From: Marinobacter sp. 1-4A
GTDB lineage: Bacteria > Pseudomonadota > Gammaproteobacteria > Pseudomonadales > Oleiphilaceae
DNA length: 64,000 bases
Direction of reading: 5' to 3'
Assembly: GCF_016597725.1 (NCBI RefSeq)
Contig: NZ_VCGY01000001.1
Location: 62,001 to 126,000 of the forward strand
Shown here: piece after piece, positions 41,015 to 52,853 of the stretch
Numbering within the stretch: the first letter of the stretch is position 1
How the letters are laid out: the number at the start of each line of letters is the position of its first letter
Notes under the pieces: model-generated
Told to the model about the DNA's origin: nothing
The model's database searches: none
The model's input: the letters and a program-made list of their open reading frames with translations, nothing else
Translations under genes and position numbers: made by a program

Positions 41015-41617
41015 TCAATCAAGCAGGGGTTTTCTGCCGCGGAACGCATGGGTGAGAGTAAAGCCGTCAACGTATCCAAGCTCGCCGCCCACTGGTATGC
41101 CGTGGGCAAGCCGCGTGATGAGAATATCGGAGCCGTCGAGCCGGTCAGAAATATAATGGGCCGTTGCTTCGCCTTCGACCGTAGGGTTGGTCGCAAGAAT
41201 AAGCTCGGTAACACCTTCTGAGCGCACCCGGCGCAAGAGCCGTTCGATACCGATTTCATCGGGGCCAACGCCATCAATAGGTGACAGATGCCCCATCAAA
41301 ACAAAATAACTGCCTTTGTAATCGCCCGCCTGTTCAATAGCCAACAAATCCGACGGGCTCTCTACTACGCAGAGCGTACCGTTGCTGCGAACAGGGTTCT
41401 CACAAATTCCACACACTTCGGTGTCGGAAAAGTTCTGGCAACTCTCGCAACGACGAACCCCCTCCATGGCATTACTCAACGCATCCGAAAGCCGGGTACC
41501 ACCGGAACGGGCGCGTTCAAGCAGGTGAAAGGCCATGCGTTGGGCGGTCTTCTGGCCCACACCCGGCAAACACCGGAGGGATTCAACGAGTTCATCAACC
41601 AGCGGGCTGAACGCCAT
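41015..41617 (-). CDS. recR: Recombination mediator RecR
   Basis: The 200-residue protein has the helix-hairpin-helix start ([20 protein letters not shown]), the four-cysteine zinc finger ([16 protein letters not shown], about residues 57-72) and the Toprim domain ([14 protein letters not shown]). RecR with RecFO loads RecA at gaps. It is the third gene of the dnaX-ybaB-recR operon. Confidence 0.95.
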   Translation of the reverse strand: MAFSPLVDELVESLRCLPGVGQKTAQRMAFHLLERARSGGTRLSDALSNAMEGVRRCESCQNFSDTEVCGICENPVRSNGTLCVVESPSDLLAIEQAGDYKGSYFVLMGHLSPIDGVGPDEIGIERLLRRVRSEGVTELILATNPTVEGEATAHYISDRLDGSDILITRLAHGIPVGGELGYVDGFTLTHAFRGRKPLLD

Positions 41618-41654
41618 GAAACATCCTCTTCAAACAGCAGGTTAGGAACTAACT

Positions 41655-41978
41655 TTAAAAAGGCATCTTGAAGCCGGGCGGCATACCCAAACCAGACATC
41701 ATGCCCGACATTGCATCTTTCTGATTGGCCTCCACCCTGCGCACGGCATCGTTAACAGCCGCAGCCAGCAAGTCTTCCAAAACATCTTTTTCTTCTGTCA
41801 TCAAAGATGGATCGATCTCTACCCTGCGAACATCGTGGCGACCATTCATGGTGACTTTTACCATGCCAGCGCCGGATTCACCGACAATTTCCGCTTTTGC
41901 CGCCTCTTCCTGAGCTTTCTGCATTTCTTCCTGCATCTTTTGGGCCTTTTTCATCAGCCCGCCCATATCGTTCAGCAT
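41655..41978 (-). CDS. ybaB: YbaB/EbfC nucleoid-associated protein
   Basis: The 107-residue protein has the family's helical start ([20 protein letters not shown]) and the core [20 protein letters not shown]. It binds DNA as a dimer. It lies 3 bp after dnaX and 37 bp before recR, the standard order. Confidence 0.95.
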   Translation of the reverse strand: MLNDMGGLMKKAQKMQEEMQKAQEEAAKAEIVGESGAGMVKVTMNGRHDVRRVEIDPSLMTEEKDVLEDLLAAAVNDAVRRVEANQKDAMSGMMSGLGMPPGFKMPF

Positions 41979-41981
41979 TTG

Positions 41982-43955
<1,974 letters not shown>

Positions 43956-44071
43956 GATCCGCCAAATGCTGAGAAAAACGCCTGCAACTTTAGCATGGAC
44001 AGGGAGTTATAAGAAGTTATAAGGGGCGAGGAGCAGAGCTTAAAATGGGGGCTATCGATAAGGAAATTCTG

Positions 44072-44183
44072 GGGGTGGCCCCACCAGCGACACTCCGGCA
44101 CACAATTCCACCGCTGCGGCTGCTCCCTTCCGGGCCTGACCGGGTTCACGGTTTCATGTTGCGGAGGCACCAATGGAGCCACC
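44072..44183 (-). ncRNA. ffs: 4.5S RNA of the signal recognition particle
   Basis: Read on the minus strand, the roughly 112-nt sequence contains the conserved SRP apical core GGTCAGGCCCGGAAGGGAGC and the matching downstream arm GCAGCCGCAGCG. Complementary ends (GGTGGC with GCCACC) close the long hairpin. Its position just upstream of dnaX on the same strand agrees with other gammaproteobacteria. End points are estimated from the terminal pairing. Confidence 0.93.
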
Positions 44184-44282
44184 ATAACGGCGTTTCAGTA
44201 CAAACTCCCTGAAAGCGGCGCGAATATTAACAAAAGGGTTTGCGGACTACAACGGCAAATCCTGGCACCCAACGTTTTGGCG

Positions 44283-44930
44283 CTAGATAAGAGCAGATAA
44301 CGGCAGCGGAATAACATCCTGCCGAAACCAGCATGCAAGGCTGTAGCGGGTTCGATGGGCTTCAAGAACCTCATGGCGAATTTCTTCGCTCATAAACAGT
44401 GCAACCCTGCCCATTTCCGGCAATACGAGCCCGCACACCTCATTTTCGTTTTCTCTATTAAATATTCGAAGCGCTCCACCATCCAAAGCCTGCCAGTCAT
44501 CATTCAGATAGAGCACCAAGCTTACGATGCGCGAAGCTCGACCCTGAAAGCTGTCCACATGGGCCCTATAAAAGTCACCAGGATGGTAAGTTGCGTAATG
44601 TGCTTCAAAACGCTTTAAGCCCAGAAACAAGCGCCGATTCAATTCTTCTCGCAGGCTTTCAAGAAAGCCGAACAGTGCAACCTGAGGCGACGACGTGCCC
44701 TGCAGCCAGGCAATTTTGTCGCGGCGAACTGAGCGATCCTGAATGGGAGCACTACCCCGCCCGACACCCGCTCTTTTGAGTGCATCGTTTTCATCAAGCA
44801 CAACAATCTCACTCTGTAGAGAGTGTAAAAGCTCCGATCCCAGCCAAGGCGTAATATCAAAGCTCATCCAGCCCCATTCACTGAGCCCCCAAGCAAGTTC
44901 ATCAAACCACGCCGTTTTATCCAATGACAT
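44283..44930 (-). CDS. 2OG-Fe(II) oxygenase family protein
   Basis: The 215-residue protein has the facial triad of prolyl-hydroxylase-type dioxygenases: HxD in YRAHVDSF (about residue 121), the distal His in EEIRHEV (about 184) and the 2-oxoglutarate-binding Arg in RTRYSLACWF. It should hydroxylate an unknown substrate using O2, Fe(II) and 2-oxoglutarate. It is divergent from the mutarotase gene. Confidence 0.87.
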   Translation of the reverse strand: MSLDKTAWFDELAWGLSEWGWMSFDITPWLGSELLHSLQSEIVVLDENDALKRAGVGRGSAPIQDRSVRRDKIAWLQGTSSPQVALFGFLESLREELNRRLFLGLKRFEAHYATYHPGDFYRAHVDSFQGRASRIVSLVLYLNDDWQALDGGALRIFNRENENEVCGLVLPEMGRVALFMSEEIRHEVLEAHRTRYSLACWFRQDVIPLPLSALI

Positions 44931-45071
44931 TCCTTATAAATACAACATACCAGACTCGAAAACGCTGCCTGTAAGGCAGCCGCGCCTATTGTATGGTCAG
45001 CAGTCGCCCACAACACCGTTTTGATTTACTCTTTGAGTAAGCAGATGCACCTAAGCCTGGAACCGCGATCT

Positions 45072-45992
45072 ATGTCTGAAAGCAGCAACAAGCCACTCTC
45101 ACCTCTATCTCCGGGACAATGGTCTTTTACTCGCTGGAAAACCATCGGGCAGCTCGAAGCACTGGAGGTTCATCACCCACTGTTCGAGGCCACCGTATTT
45201 TTGCAAGGCGCGCACCTCACCCAGTTTGTTCCCAAAAATGAACCCAACTGGCTGTGGCTAAGCCCAAACGCTCGCTTCGAACCCGGCCGACCCATACGCG
45301 GCGGCATCCCAATATGCTGGCCTTGGTTCGGCGACCCTGAACGGAACGCGCCAGAAGTTCGCAAACGAGTAAAGACTAAAGGCGCCCATGGATTTGCACG
45401 AACGGCGCTTTGGAAACTGGAAAGCGTAAATGAAAGCGCCCATGAGGTCGAAATAGCGCTGTCTCTGGAGGCCAACAGGGATTTTACGAACGTTTGGAGT
45501 GGTCACGCACTAGCCCTACTCACGTTCAGCTTTTCTGTGCGCGGCTGCCAGCTTGCCCTCACCACCACAAACCTAGGTAGCGAACCACTCTCCTTTAGTC
45601 AGGCGCTACATACCTACCTGCCAACTACTGACATTACCCGCTCAAGGGTATTAGGTTTAGGCCACAGCAATTACATCGACACCCTAAAAAACTGGGAATA
45701 CTGCGCCCAAGACGGCCCGGTGTATTTTGAGGGCGAAACCGATCGAATCTACGAAAACGGCGAACCGATGGTAGTAGTCGCACCCGAATCCTCCCGCAAA
45801 CTGACTTCTGTGGGGAGCGACTCCACAGTCGTGTGGAACCCCGGCCCCGACAAAGCTAAAACCTTGAGCGATTTTCCCGACACTGCCTGGCAGACAATGC
45901 TGTGTGTCGAAACTGCCAATGCCGCCAGCGATTACCTTGTGCTTAATGAGGGGCAAAGCCACACACTCGGAGTACTTATCGGGCGCGGTTGA
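45072..45992 (+). CDS. D-hexose-6-phosphate mutarotase (YeaD-like)
   Basis: The protein is an aldose-1-epimerase-fold enzyme interconverting alpha and beta anomers of hexose 6-phosphates. It matches YeaD in IRGGIPICWPWFGDP, KGAHGFARTALW and VVWNPGP. The frame is open from a TTG at 45021, with ATGs at 45045 and 45072. I chose 45072 because it gives about 306 residues and the expected distance to the first conserved strand; this start is uncertain. Confidence 0.86.
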   Translation: MSESSNKPLSPLSPGQWSFTRWKTIGQLEALEVHHPLFEATVFLQGAHLTQFVPKNEPNWLWLSPNARFEPGRPIRGGIPICWPWFGDPERNAPEVRKRVKTKGAHGFARTALWKLESVNESAHEVEIALSLEANRDFTNVWSGHALALLTFSFSVRGCQLALTTTNLGSEPLSFSQALHTYLPTTDITRSRVLGLGHSNYIDTLKNWEYCAQDGPVYFEGETDRIYENGEPMVVVAPESSRKLTSVGSDSTVVWNPGPDKAKTLSDFPDTAWQTMLCVETANAASDYLVLNEGQSHTLGVLIGRG

Positions 45993-46216
45993 GACTGGCT
46001 ACACACAAGAGCGCTGGCCTGAGCGCAGACCTGATTGACTCGGTAGAACTCGAAAATCTGGCAAGCATCTATTTATGGCGCTACCCGGAGCTGAACATCA
46101 GCATTCTGCGCCCTTGCAATATTGTGGGCCCGAGTGTGCGCAACACCATGGGCAAGTTACTCTACAGCCCTCTCGCGCCGGTGATGGCCGGATTCTCGCC
46201 CATAGCTGAGCTTTAG
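45989..46216 (+). pseudogene. Fragment of an NAD-dependent epimerase/dehydratase (SDR) gene
   Basis: A 75-codon open stretch contains an internal piece of an extended SDR protein: NLASIYLWRYPELNISILRP, CNIVGP and a following segment ending VMAGFSP. The N-terminal Rossmann glycine motif and the catalytic YxxxK are missing, and the frame stops at 46216. It overlaps the mutarotase stop by 4 bp. The likely explanation is a decayed remnant of a sugar-nucleotide epimerase-like gene. Confidence 0.6.
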
Positions 46217-46286
46217 CTGCATCCGGTAGTTGCACAGAACCGCTGGCCACCTCAAACTATACCTATCCATGGAATAGGCAGGTTGC

Positions 46287-48419
46287 ATGCTTCCAGATCT
46301 AAGCGTGATAAGCCACGGCGCGGCGGCCGTGGTGTTCGCAATACTCGCAGTGCTTGTAGGTACTCGCTACCTAAGGCGTGATATCGACCGGGCCCTGTTT
46401 CTAGCGGCCGTTGTGAGTATGCTGTGGGCATCCACTCTGGTTACCCAAAGCATTTGGGGGCAACCCGGATTTTTTGTTCGCTACTTGCTTGAGATTCTTC
46501 GCGACACATCTTGGATTCTCCTGCTTTTCGCTATGCTGCGAGACACCTTCCGGCAGGGGCTCCTTAGCGGCAAAATCAAAAAATTTCTTGGCATAGCAAC
46601 AGCCGTTCTGATTGTCACCTTACTTGCGCTTGGCAGCCTAGAGTTTATTTTTGACTTCGCATTGGTAAACGGAAAAACCAAGCTCATAGGCCAGATTGCC
46701 CTCTCACTTCTCGGCATTTCTTTAGCAGAACAGATTTGGCGGAACGCGCCCACCTTTGGCCGCTCCAGCATGAAATACCTGTGCATTGGCACCGCTACAA
46801 TCTTTATTTTTGATTTTTTCATGTACGCCGACGCACTGCTGTTCGGCTCAATCGCCGATTCGTTCTGGAACGCACGGGGATTTGTTAACGCGGCATTGAT
46901 GCCACTGTTCGCAGTAAATGTTGTTAACACCCGCAAACAACCCATCGATTTTCAGCTATCACGCTCGGCGGTGTTCCACGCCAGCACGCTGATAATGGCA
47001 GGCGCATACCTGCTACTGCTTTCTGTAAGTGGCTATTACGTTCGCATACTCGGCGGCAGCTGGGGGGAAGCCCTGCAAGTACTACTATCGACCGTTGCGC
47101 TGGTATTTCTCACAACACTGATGTTCTCCCAGCGCATCCGCGCCAAACTCATGGTTCTAATCAGCCAGAACTTCTTCGACTATAAATACGATTACAGGGA
47201 AGAATGGCTAAAACTAACGAAAGAACTGGCAGACCTTAGTGACGAGCCCCCTCTCCCCAAGCGGGCAATCCGAATTCTTTCTGATTTGGTCGAAAGCAAT
47301 GCAGGCGCAATCTTTCTCAAAAGCGAGCTGGGGCCCTACACGTTAAAGGAGTCCACTAATTTTGCCACCCCGCGATACACCAGCATCGACCAGGACGCAG
47401 AGCTGGTGCGCTTTTTTGCCCAGAAAGAATGGATTGTAAACCTCGATGACTACAAAGAAGACCCGGTAAGCTACGACTTACTGGAAATACCAGACGCCAT
47501 CGCCAAAGCCCCGGATGCCTGGTTGATTATTCCGCTGTACCTAAGCAACGAACTCTATGGCATCGCGGTTATCGGCCACCCCTATGCAAGAGTGGATCTA
47601 AACTGGGAGAACTTCGACCTAATCAAAGTCGTGGCGCGGCAAACATGCAACCTGCTGGCACAGGCTGATGCACAGAATAGGCTATCTCGAGCCATGCAAT
47701 TCGAAGCCGTCAGCAAAGCCTCCGCATTTATGGTGCATGACCTCAAAACGGTGATCGCACAATTGTCGCTGCTGGTAAACAACGCTGAAAAGCACAAGAG
47801 CAACCCGGCCTTTATTGATGACATGATCAGCACCACAGACCACGCCGTGCGCAAGATGACCAACCTTGTAGACCATATTCGCAAACCAGCACAAGACAGC
47901 ATGGATAACACCCAGAAGCTGGACCTAACCAACCTTGTAAGCGGGCTTATTGAGCATTACAGCAAACGAAACCCGCCACCGAAGCTCGAAGGCGCCCAGC
48001 CACGAATAATCGTAAAGGCCGACCCAGTGCAACTAAAAAGTGTTTTGGGCCACCTCATACAAAACGCCCAAGACGCCACACCACCCGATGGCGAGGTCAA
48101 CCTTTCCCTAAAGATTGCCACAGGCAATGTTGTACTGTTTATTCAAGACTCAGGTTGTGGGATGAGTGAAGATTTTATTAGCAATCGACTGTTCAAGCCC
48201 TTCGAAAGCACCAAAGGGCTTACTGGCATGGGGATTGGCGCATATCAGGCCCGCGAATATTTACAGAAGCTGGGTGGAACCATCGATGCCACGAGCGAAC
48301 CTGGCGTAGGCTCCTGTTTTTCTGTACGGATACCGCTAGCGGAAACATCGGCTCACGGTAACCAAACCAATAAACACTTAATTGTCGACTTGCCAAACCC
48401 ACCGGAACCCGTCAATTAA
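46287..48419 (+). CDS. prsK: XrtA/PEP-CTERM system histidine kinase PrsK
   Basis: The 710-residue membrane histidine kinase starts with a block of about eight transmembrane helices (residues 5-275), then a GAF-like domain (about 340-455), and a kinase core with the phosphoacceptor His484 (FMVHDLKTVIAQL). The ATPase has the N box HLIQNAQDATPPDG and G boxes DSGCGM and GMGIGAY. This architecture is that of PrsK, found only with exosortase A systems. The signal sensed is unknown. Its partner PrsR follows. Confidence 0.92.
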   Translation: MLPDLSVISHGAAAVVFAILAVLVGTRYLRRDIDRALFLAAVVSMLWASTLVTQSIWGQPGFFVRYLLEILRDTSWILLLFAMLRDTFRQGLLSGKIKKFLGIATAVLIVTLLALGSLEFIFDFALVNGKTKLIGQIALSLLGISLAEQIWRNAPTFGRSSMKYLCIGTATIFIFDFFMYADALLFGSIADSFWNARGFVNAALMPLFAVNVVNTRKQPIDFQLSRSAVFHASTLIMAGAYLLLLSVSGYYVRILGGSWGEALQVLLSTVALVFLTTLMFSQRIRAKLMVLISQNFFDYKYDYREEWLKLTKELADLSDEPPLPKRAIRILSDLVESNAGAIFLKSELGPYTLKESTNFATPRYTSIDQDAELVRFFAQKEWIVNLDDYKEDPVSYDLLEIPDAIAKAPDAWLIIPLYLSNELYGIAVIGHPYARVDLNWENFDLIKVVARQTCNLLAQADAQNRLSRAMQFEAVSKASAFMVHDLKTVIAQLSLLVNNAEKHKSNPAFIDDMISTTDHAVRKMTNLVDHIRKPAQDSMDNTQKLDLTNLVSGLIEHYSKRNPPPKLEGAQPRIIVKADPVQLKSVLGHLIQNAQDATPPDGEVNLSLKIATGNVVLFIQDSGCGMSEDFISNRLFKPFESTKGLTGMGIGAYQAREYLQKLGGTIDATSEPGVGSCFSVRIPLAETSAHGNQTNKHLIVDLPNPPEPVN

Positions 48420-48522
48420 CCGACATTTCAAACCTCTGAACAAATCGATCATTGCAAAGTGTCAATGTTCAGTTAAGAATTGAATATACTTGGAACACCG
48501 AAACAAAGGACTTGTTGCTGCT

Positions 48523-49896
48523 GTGACTAGACGACTCTTAATAGTAGAAGACGATCCCGGCCTGCAAAGCCAGATGCGCTGGTGTTTCAGCGACGATCTG
48601 GACGTTACGGTTGCGTCAGACCGAGAAGCCGCCCTCACTGCGCTGCGGCGGGAAGAACCCCATGTAGTAACGCTGGATCTTGGCCTACCCCCCGACCCCG
48701 GCGGTGCAACTGAAGGTTTTGCGCTATTAGAAGAAATTCTTCGGCTTGCACCGTCAACCAAGGTGATTGTTGTAACCGGCCGAGAAGATAAAGAAAACGC
48801 CGTGATAGCGGTAGGCATGGGCGCTTCCGACTTTTATCAAAAGCCTCTGGACGCAGACATTCTAAAGTTTGTGGTCAACAGAGCCTTTCGTTTGGCTGAG
48901 CTTGAACAGGAAAATCAAAAACTTTCTCAACAAAGCAACGGCACCAACATCAAAGGCATAATCGCTGCCAGCCCGCAAATGATGGGTGTTTGTCGCACGC
49001 TGGAGAAAGTTGCACCTACTGACGTAACCACACTTATCATTGGCGAAACCGGCACAGGAAAAGAACTTCTCGCCCGCGCCTTGCACGATCTTAGCCCCAG
49101 AGCCGGCAATGCTTTCGCAGCCATAAATTGCGCTGCTATCCCCGAAAACCTGCTTGAAAGCGAGCTTTTCGGGTTCGAGAAAGGGGCATTCACCGGCGCC
49201 ACACAAGCCAAAAAGGGCAAAATTGAAAGCGCCAACGGCGGCACTCTGTTCCTTGATGAAATTGGCGACATGCCAATGGCGTTGCAATCCAAACTGCTGC
49301 GTTTTCTGCAAGAGCGGGTTGTCGACCGAGTGGGATCGGTCAAACCCATCCCCGTGGATGTTCGGGTAGTGTGCGCAACACACCAAAAACTCGCGCAACT
49401 GATTGAGAACGGCGACTTTAGAGAGGACCTGTATTACCGAATCAGCGAAATCACCCTCGACGTACCCGCCCTAAGGGAGCGCGACGGCGATGCGCTGGTT
49501 ATTGCCCAATCGCTACTAAAATCCCTCGGCAAGCAGATGGACCGGCAAAACCTTACATTCTCGGAAGATGCTGTTAACGCCATCAGCAGCTATTCCTGGC
49601 CCGGCAACGTGCGCGAAATGATCAACAAAGTGAAACGGGCCACCATCATGGCGGATGGCAAACGCATAACCAGTGAGGATCTAGAGCTGCCCGAGTGCGA
49701 CCAGCCCGGTGCAAGCCATCTCAACCTCCGTCAGGTACGAGAGCAAGCCGAAAGTAGAGCCATTATCCAGGCGCTTCAAACCAGTGGTTTCAACATGACA
49801 CAGGCCTCCCGGCTTCTAGGCGTCACCCGTCCGACTCTCTACAACCTAACCGACAAATATAACATCGACACATCGGCAGAAGCTCCGGAAGTCTAA
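48523..49896 (+). CDS. prsR: PEP-CTERM-box response regulator PrsR (sigma54 activator)
   Basis: The protein has a receiver domain with phosphoacceptor Asp52 (VTLDLGLP), a sigma54-interaction AAA+ domain (Walker A GETGTGKELLARAL near 174, GAFTGA near 221) and a FIS-type helix-turn-helix at the C-terminus (MTQASRLLGVTRPTLYNLTD). It should activate sigma54 promoters when phosphorylated by PrsK. I chose the GTG at 48523 (VTRRLLIVEDDPG), which gives the normal receiver start; AAGGA lies 12 nt upstream. A longer frame begins with TTG at 48490. Confidence 0.92.
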   Translation: MTRRLLIVEDDPGLQSQMRWCFSDDLDVTVASDREAALTALRREEPHVVTLDLGLPPDPGGATEGFALLEEILRLAPSTKVIVVTGREDKENAVIAVGMGASDFYQKPLDADILKFVVNRAFRLAELEQENQKLSQQSNGTNIKGIIAASPQMMGVCRTLEKVAPTDVTTLIIGETGTGKELLARALHDLSPRAGNAFAAINCAAIPENLLESELFGFEKGAFTGATQAKKGKIESANGGTLFLDEIGDMPMALQSKLLRFLQERVVDRVGSVKPIPVDVRVVCATHQKLAQLIENGDFREDLYYRISEITLDVPALRERDGDALVIAQSLLKSLGKQMDRQNLTFSEDAVNAISSYSWPGNVREMINKVKRATIMADGKRITSEDLELPECDQPGASHLNLRQVREQAESRAIIQALQTSGFNMTQASRLLGVTRPTLYNLTDKYNIDTSAEAPEV

Positions 49897-49947
49897 GTTA
49901 ACTTCTCAGCACACGATGGCCGCGAACAGCTCAAGGAGCAGGTTTAC

Positions 49948-52584
49948 ATGATTAGAATTCAAACAAAAACGAAGACACTTCCCCGGCTGATACTGGCAAG
50001 CAGCATGCTGCTTGCGTTTCCACTGTTCTCTGGTTGCAGCAACGGCCCGGACTCGTCGGAAGCGCTCTCGCATATTACCCGCGCAGAAACCTACTCCGAA
50101 CAAGGGCAATTCCGCTCCGCCCTGCTTGAAGTAAAAAACGCCATCCAAAAAGATCCCAACAATGTTGAGCACATTGTGCGCTTGGCCGACCTATACCTGC
50201 AGGTAGGAGCAGCGAAATCCGCCTCAGAGCTTCTTGAACCATGGATGCAGGAAAAGCCCGAAGCAGTAGCTCTTACGTTAGCCCGCGCTTATGTGGAACA
50301 GGGCAAGCACCTATCGGCAACTGAAACCCTCGCTCTGCACACCCCTGAAACACCGGAAGATCAGCTTGAAGCATCGCTTATTCGCGCAGAGGCCTTGCGC
50401 AGATCTGGTGAAGTAACTGAGGCTCTTGCGCTATTCAATAATTTGCGGGCAAGCAATGCTTCTAACACTGAAGCAATAACCGGTACTCTCAAAGCGCTAA
50501 TCAATCTTGGCAAACACACCCAAGCCATAGAGACCGCCGATGACTGGCTCACAAAAAATGATAAGGCACCCGAGGTTCTATATTGGAAAGGTCTGGCCCA
50601 GTATCAGCTAAACCAGCTGGAACAAGCATCAGCCACGCTCACGGATGCGGTAGGCGAAATGCCAACCTCGGATGTTTTCTTGCCCATACGCCGAAACGTG
50701 CTGTCCGCCCTCTCCCGGGTGCTCACAGAACAGGGCAAAATTACGGAAGCCCAGATTTATAACCACATCTTGGCGGAGAACAGCAACACCAGTGCGCGTG
50801 AACAAGGCGAAGCCGTTATGGCAGCCCTAAAAGAACGCGATTTTGAAGAAGCGAAAACAATCCTGCGAGACAGCCTCAAGCTAGACCCGGAGAACGAGCA
50901 AGCAGCCATGCTGCTCGGAGCGATTTCCGCAGGTACTGGAGAGCTTGACGAAGGCACGCAGTTACTTACAGAAAATCTAGACCCAGAAACCACTCCTACC
51001 CAGTTTATCCGAGCCGCCACAATGGCCCAGATAGATAGCGGAGATAGAGAAGCCGCCCTAAAAACGCTAGACCGTGCCATACAGGCTCGCCCGAACGACA
51101 ACGAGCTGTTGGCCATGCATGGCATATTGGCGCTTAGCCTTCCCGATTACGAAAGTGAAGGCATTGCCAGCCTCAGCAAAGCCATCAGCAATCAGCCCGA
51201 GCGAGTACGCTTTAGACTGGCACTAGCGAGACACTATTTACAAAAGGACAACCCCGAACAGGCACTTGGCCAGTTGCGAATGGCGTTCACAACCAACCCT
51301 TCAGACTGGGCCACCACTGGCACGTACCTCAGCGTACTCATCCAGCAAGGAGAAAAACAGGAAGCTGGCGAAATTCGCGACTCGTTGCTTAACGGGTATG
51401 GGAACGAACCTCGCGCAGTATTACTGGCGAGCCTTGTAGATACTCAGCTAGGAAACCCAGAGGCTGCAACAAAGCGACTGGAAAAGCTGGTCAACGAAAG
51501 CCCGCAACTACAGGAACCTAAAGTTGCACTGGCGAGCCTTTATACGCAATCCGGACAAACAGATCAGGCGGTCAGCCTACTGATTGACGCCGCAACGCTA
51601 ACACCAGATGTAATTCGCCCTTTGCAGCAAGCTGGCCGGGTCTACGCCCAGAACCATACCTTGGCTGAAACCATAAGCTGGTTAGAAAATGTAGCCGAAA
51701 CTCGCCCTGAGTTAGAACGTAATAGCGACGTTCTCTTAGCATTGATTGCAATAAACCAGAGCAAGTTGTCAGACGCCAGAGCAACTCTCTCTAAATGGAA
51801 AGACACCGAGTTCGGCCCCGTGAAGCTCGCCTATGGCCAACTGTTACTCGCCGAAACCAAGGCTGCTATACGCGATAAGGAATGGCCCCAAGCCCGAGCA
51901 AAAGCGGCAGAAGCCATTGCTCTAGACCCGAAAAACATAGGGTTTGCACTCTTGCCAGCGGTAATCGCCCAAATGGAGGGAAAACTGGAAGACGCCTTCT
52001 CGGCAGTGGATGCTGTAGAGAAGACCCACGGAGAGCTCCCAGCCATTATTCTTTCGCGCGCAAGGTTGCTACAACAGCAGAAAGATTCAAAAGCCGCCTA
52101 CGACTACCTTTCTGAAAAATGGCAAACTACTAAAATAACTCAATTGGTGCCGTCCCTAATTGGACTGGCGAAGGAAGAAGCTCCCGACACTGTGGGCGAC
52201 CTGACAAAGCAATGGGTTTACGTGACCCCACAAAATCTTGCAGCTCACTTAGCAAGAGCGGACTGGCTCCTGACTAACGGCCAAGAAGCAGCCGCCGTAA
52301 ATCACTACGAACAAGTACTCGCTAAGCAGCCCAATACTGTTGCAGCATTGAACAACCTCGCTTGGGCACTACGCAACCAAAACCCTGAGCGCGCCGTGAG
52401 GCTCGCCAGACAAGCGAGCGAACTAGCACCTAACAGCCCTGCGGTATTGGATACCTATGGCTGGGTTCTTCACCTGGCAGGAAACCATATGGAGGCAAAA
52501 GCAGCCATCGAAAAAGCCTTAGAACTTGCCCCAGGCAACGCTGAGATTGAACAACATCTTGAGGCAGTTAACACGTCCATGTAG
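49948..52584 (+). CDS. prsT: XrtA/PEP-CTERM system TPR-repeat lipoprotein PrsT
   Basis: The 878-residue protein has a lipoprotein signal peptide ending LFSGC (Cys30) and then TPR repeats over nearly its whole length, such as AETYSEQGQFRSALLEVKNA near the start and NLAWALRNQNPERAVRLARQ near the end. It matches PrsT, a fixed companion of PrsK/PrsR in exosortase A loci, thought to act in the envelope in export or surface assembly. AAGGAG lies 9 nt before the ATG. It is 51 bp behind prsR. Confidence 0.92.
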   Translation: MIRIQTKTKTLPRLILASSMLLAFPLFSGCSNGPDSSEALSHITRAETYSEQGQFRSALLEVKNAIQKDPNNVEHIVRLADLYLQVGAAKSASELLEPWMQEKPEAVALTLARAYVEQGKHLSATETLALHTPETPEDQLEASLIRAEALRRSGEVTEALALFNNLRASNASNTEAITGTLKALINLGKHTQAIETADDWLTKNDKAPEVLYWKGLAQYQLNQLEQASATLTDAVGEMPTSDVFLPIRRNVLSALSRVLTEQGKITEAQIYNHILAENSNTSAREQGEAVMAALKERDFEEAKTILRDSLKLDPENEQAAMLLGAISAGTGELDEGTQLLTENLDPETTPTQFIRAATMAQIDSGDREAALKTLDRAIQARPNDNELLAMHGILALSLPDYESEGIASLSKAISNQPERVRFRLALARHYLQKDNPEQALGQLRMAFTTNPSDWATTGTYLSVLIQQGEKQEAGEIRDSLLNGYGNEPRAVLLASLVDTQLGNPEAATKRLEKLVNESPQLQEPKVALASLYTQSGQTDQAVSLLIDAATLTPDVIRPLQQAGRVYAQNHTLAETISWLENVAETRPELERNSDVLLALIAINQSKLSDARATLSKWKDTEFGPVKLAYGQLLLAETKAAIRDKEWPQARAKAAEAIALDPKNIGFALLPAVIAQMEGKLEDAFSAVDAVEKTHGELPAIILSRARLLQQQKDSKAAYDYLSEKWQTTKITQLVPSLIGLAKEEAPDTVGDLTKQWVYVTPQNLAAHLARADWLLTNGQEAAAVNHYEQVLAKQPNTVAALNNLAWALRNQNPERAVRLARQASELAPNSPAVLDTYGWVLHLAGNHMEAKAAIEKALELAPGNAEIEQHLEAVNTSM

Positions 52585-52620
52585 AAAACCTCGACCGCCC
52601 AGTTGGGCTCCAATATATAA

Positions 52621-52650
52621 ATTGCCTGAAGCATTAAAGCTTCAGGCAAT
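52621..52650. promoter_or_regulatory. Perfect 12-bp inverted repeat: prsT terminator or PrsR enhancer site
   Basis: ATTGCCTGAAGC and its exact complement are separated by ATTAAA. The repeat lies 36 bp after the prsT stop, but no T-run follows directly (the next T-run is 20 bp away). It also sits 84-113 bp upstream of the -24 element, the usual distance for an activator of a sigma54 promoter. Either role is possible. Confidence 0.5.
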
Positions 52651-52732
52651 CGCTCTTAAAGACCGTCGATTTTTTTTACACACACAACAAAAAATCAAGT
52701 TATTAGTCATGAAAATCATAGCCTTGAAAACA

Positions 52733-52749
52733 TGGCACGATAATCGCTT
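52733..52749 (+). promoter_or_regulatory. Sigma54 (-24/-12) promoter of the PEP-CTERM gene
   Basis: TGGCACGATAATCGCTT matches the sigma54 consensus TGGCACG-N4-TTGCW in all but one conserved position, with GG and GC separated by exactly 10 bp. Transcription should start near 52759, just before the riboswitch. The sigma54 activator PrsR is encoded about 3 kb upstream. Confidence 0.7.
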
Positions 52750-52777
52750 TAGGTATCCGTAGGTTCGGGTAGTACCG

Positions 52778-52853
52778 GCCAAAAGCCAAACCACCTGTGA
52801 AGGTGGGACGGAAAGCCAAGGATCTCAAAGTTAATGAGACAGCCTGGTTGCAA
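52778..52853 (+). promoter_or_regulatory. Cyclic-di-GMP class I (GEMM) riboswitch
   Basis: The leader matches the GEMM-I consensus in order: GCCAAACCAC, a short loop, GGTGGGACGGAAAGCC, a second hairpin (GATCTC with GAGAC), then GACAGCCTGGTTGC. The first and last blocks pair to close the two-hairpin aptamer, and the highly conserved GGGACG-AAAGCC and GACAGCC-GGTTGC segments are intact. It lies about 40 nt before the start codon of the PEP-CTERM gene. Whether ligand turns expression on or off cannot be read directly; no obvious terminator follows, so control may act on translation. Confidence 0.85.

Noticed and set aside
49900..49947. Possible promoter between prsR and prsT
   Set aside because: No convincing -35/-10 or -24/-12 element was seen; the AAGGAG only supports translation of prsT.
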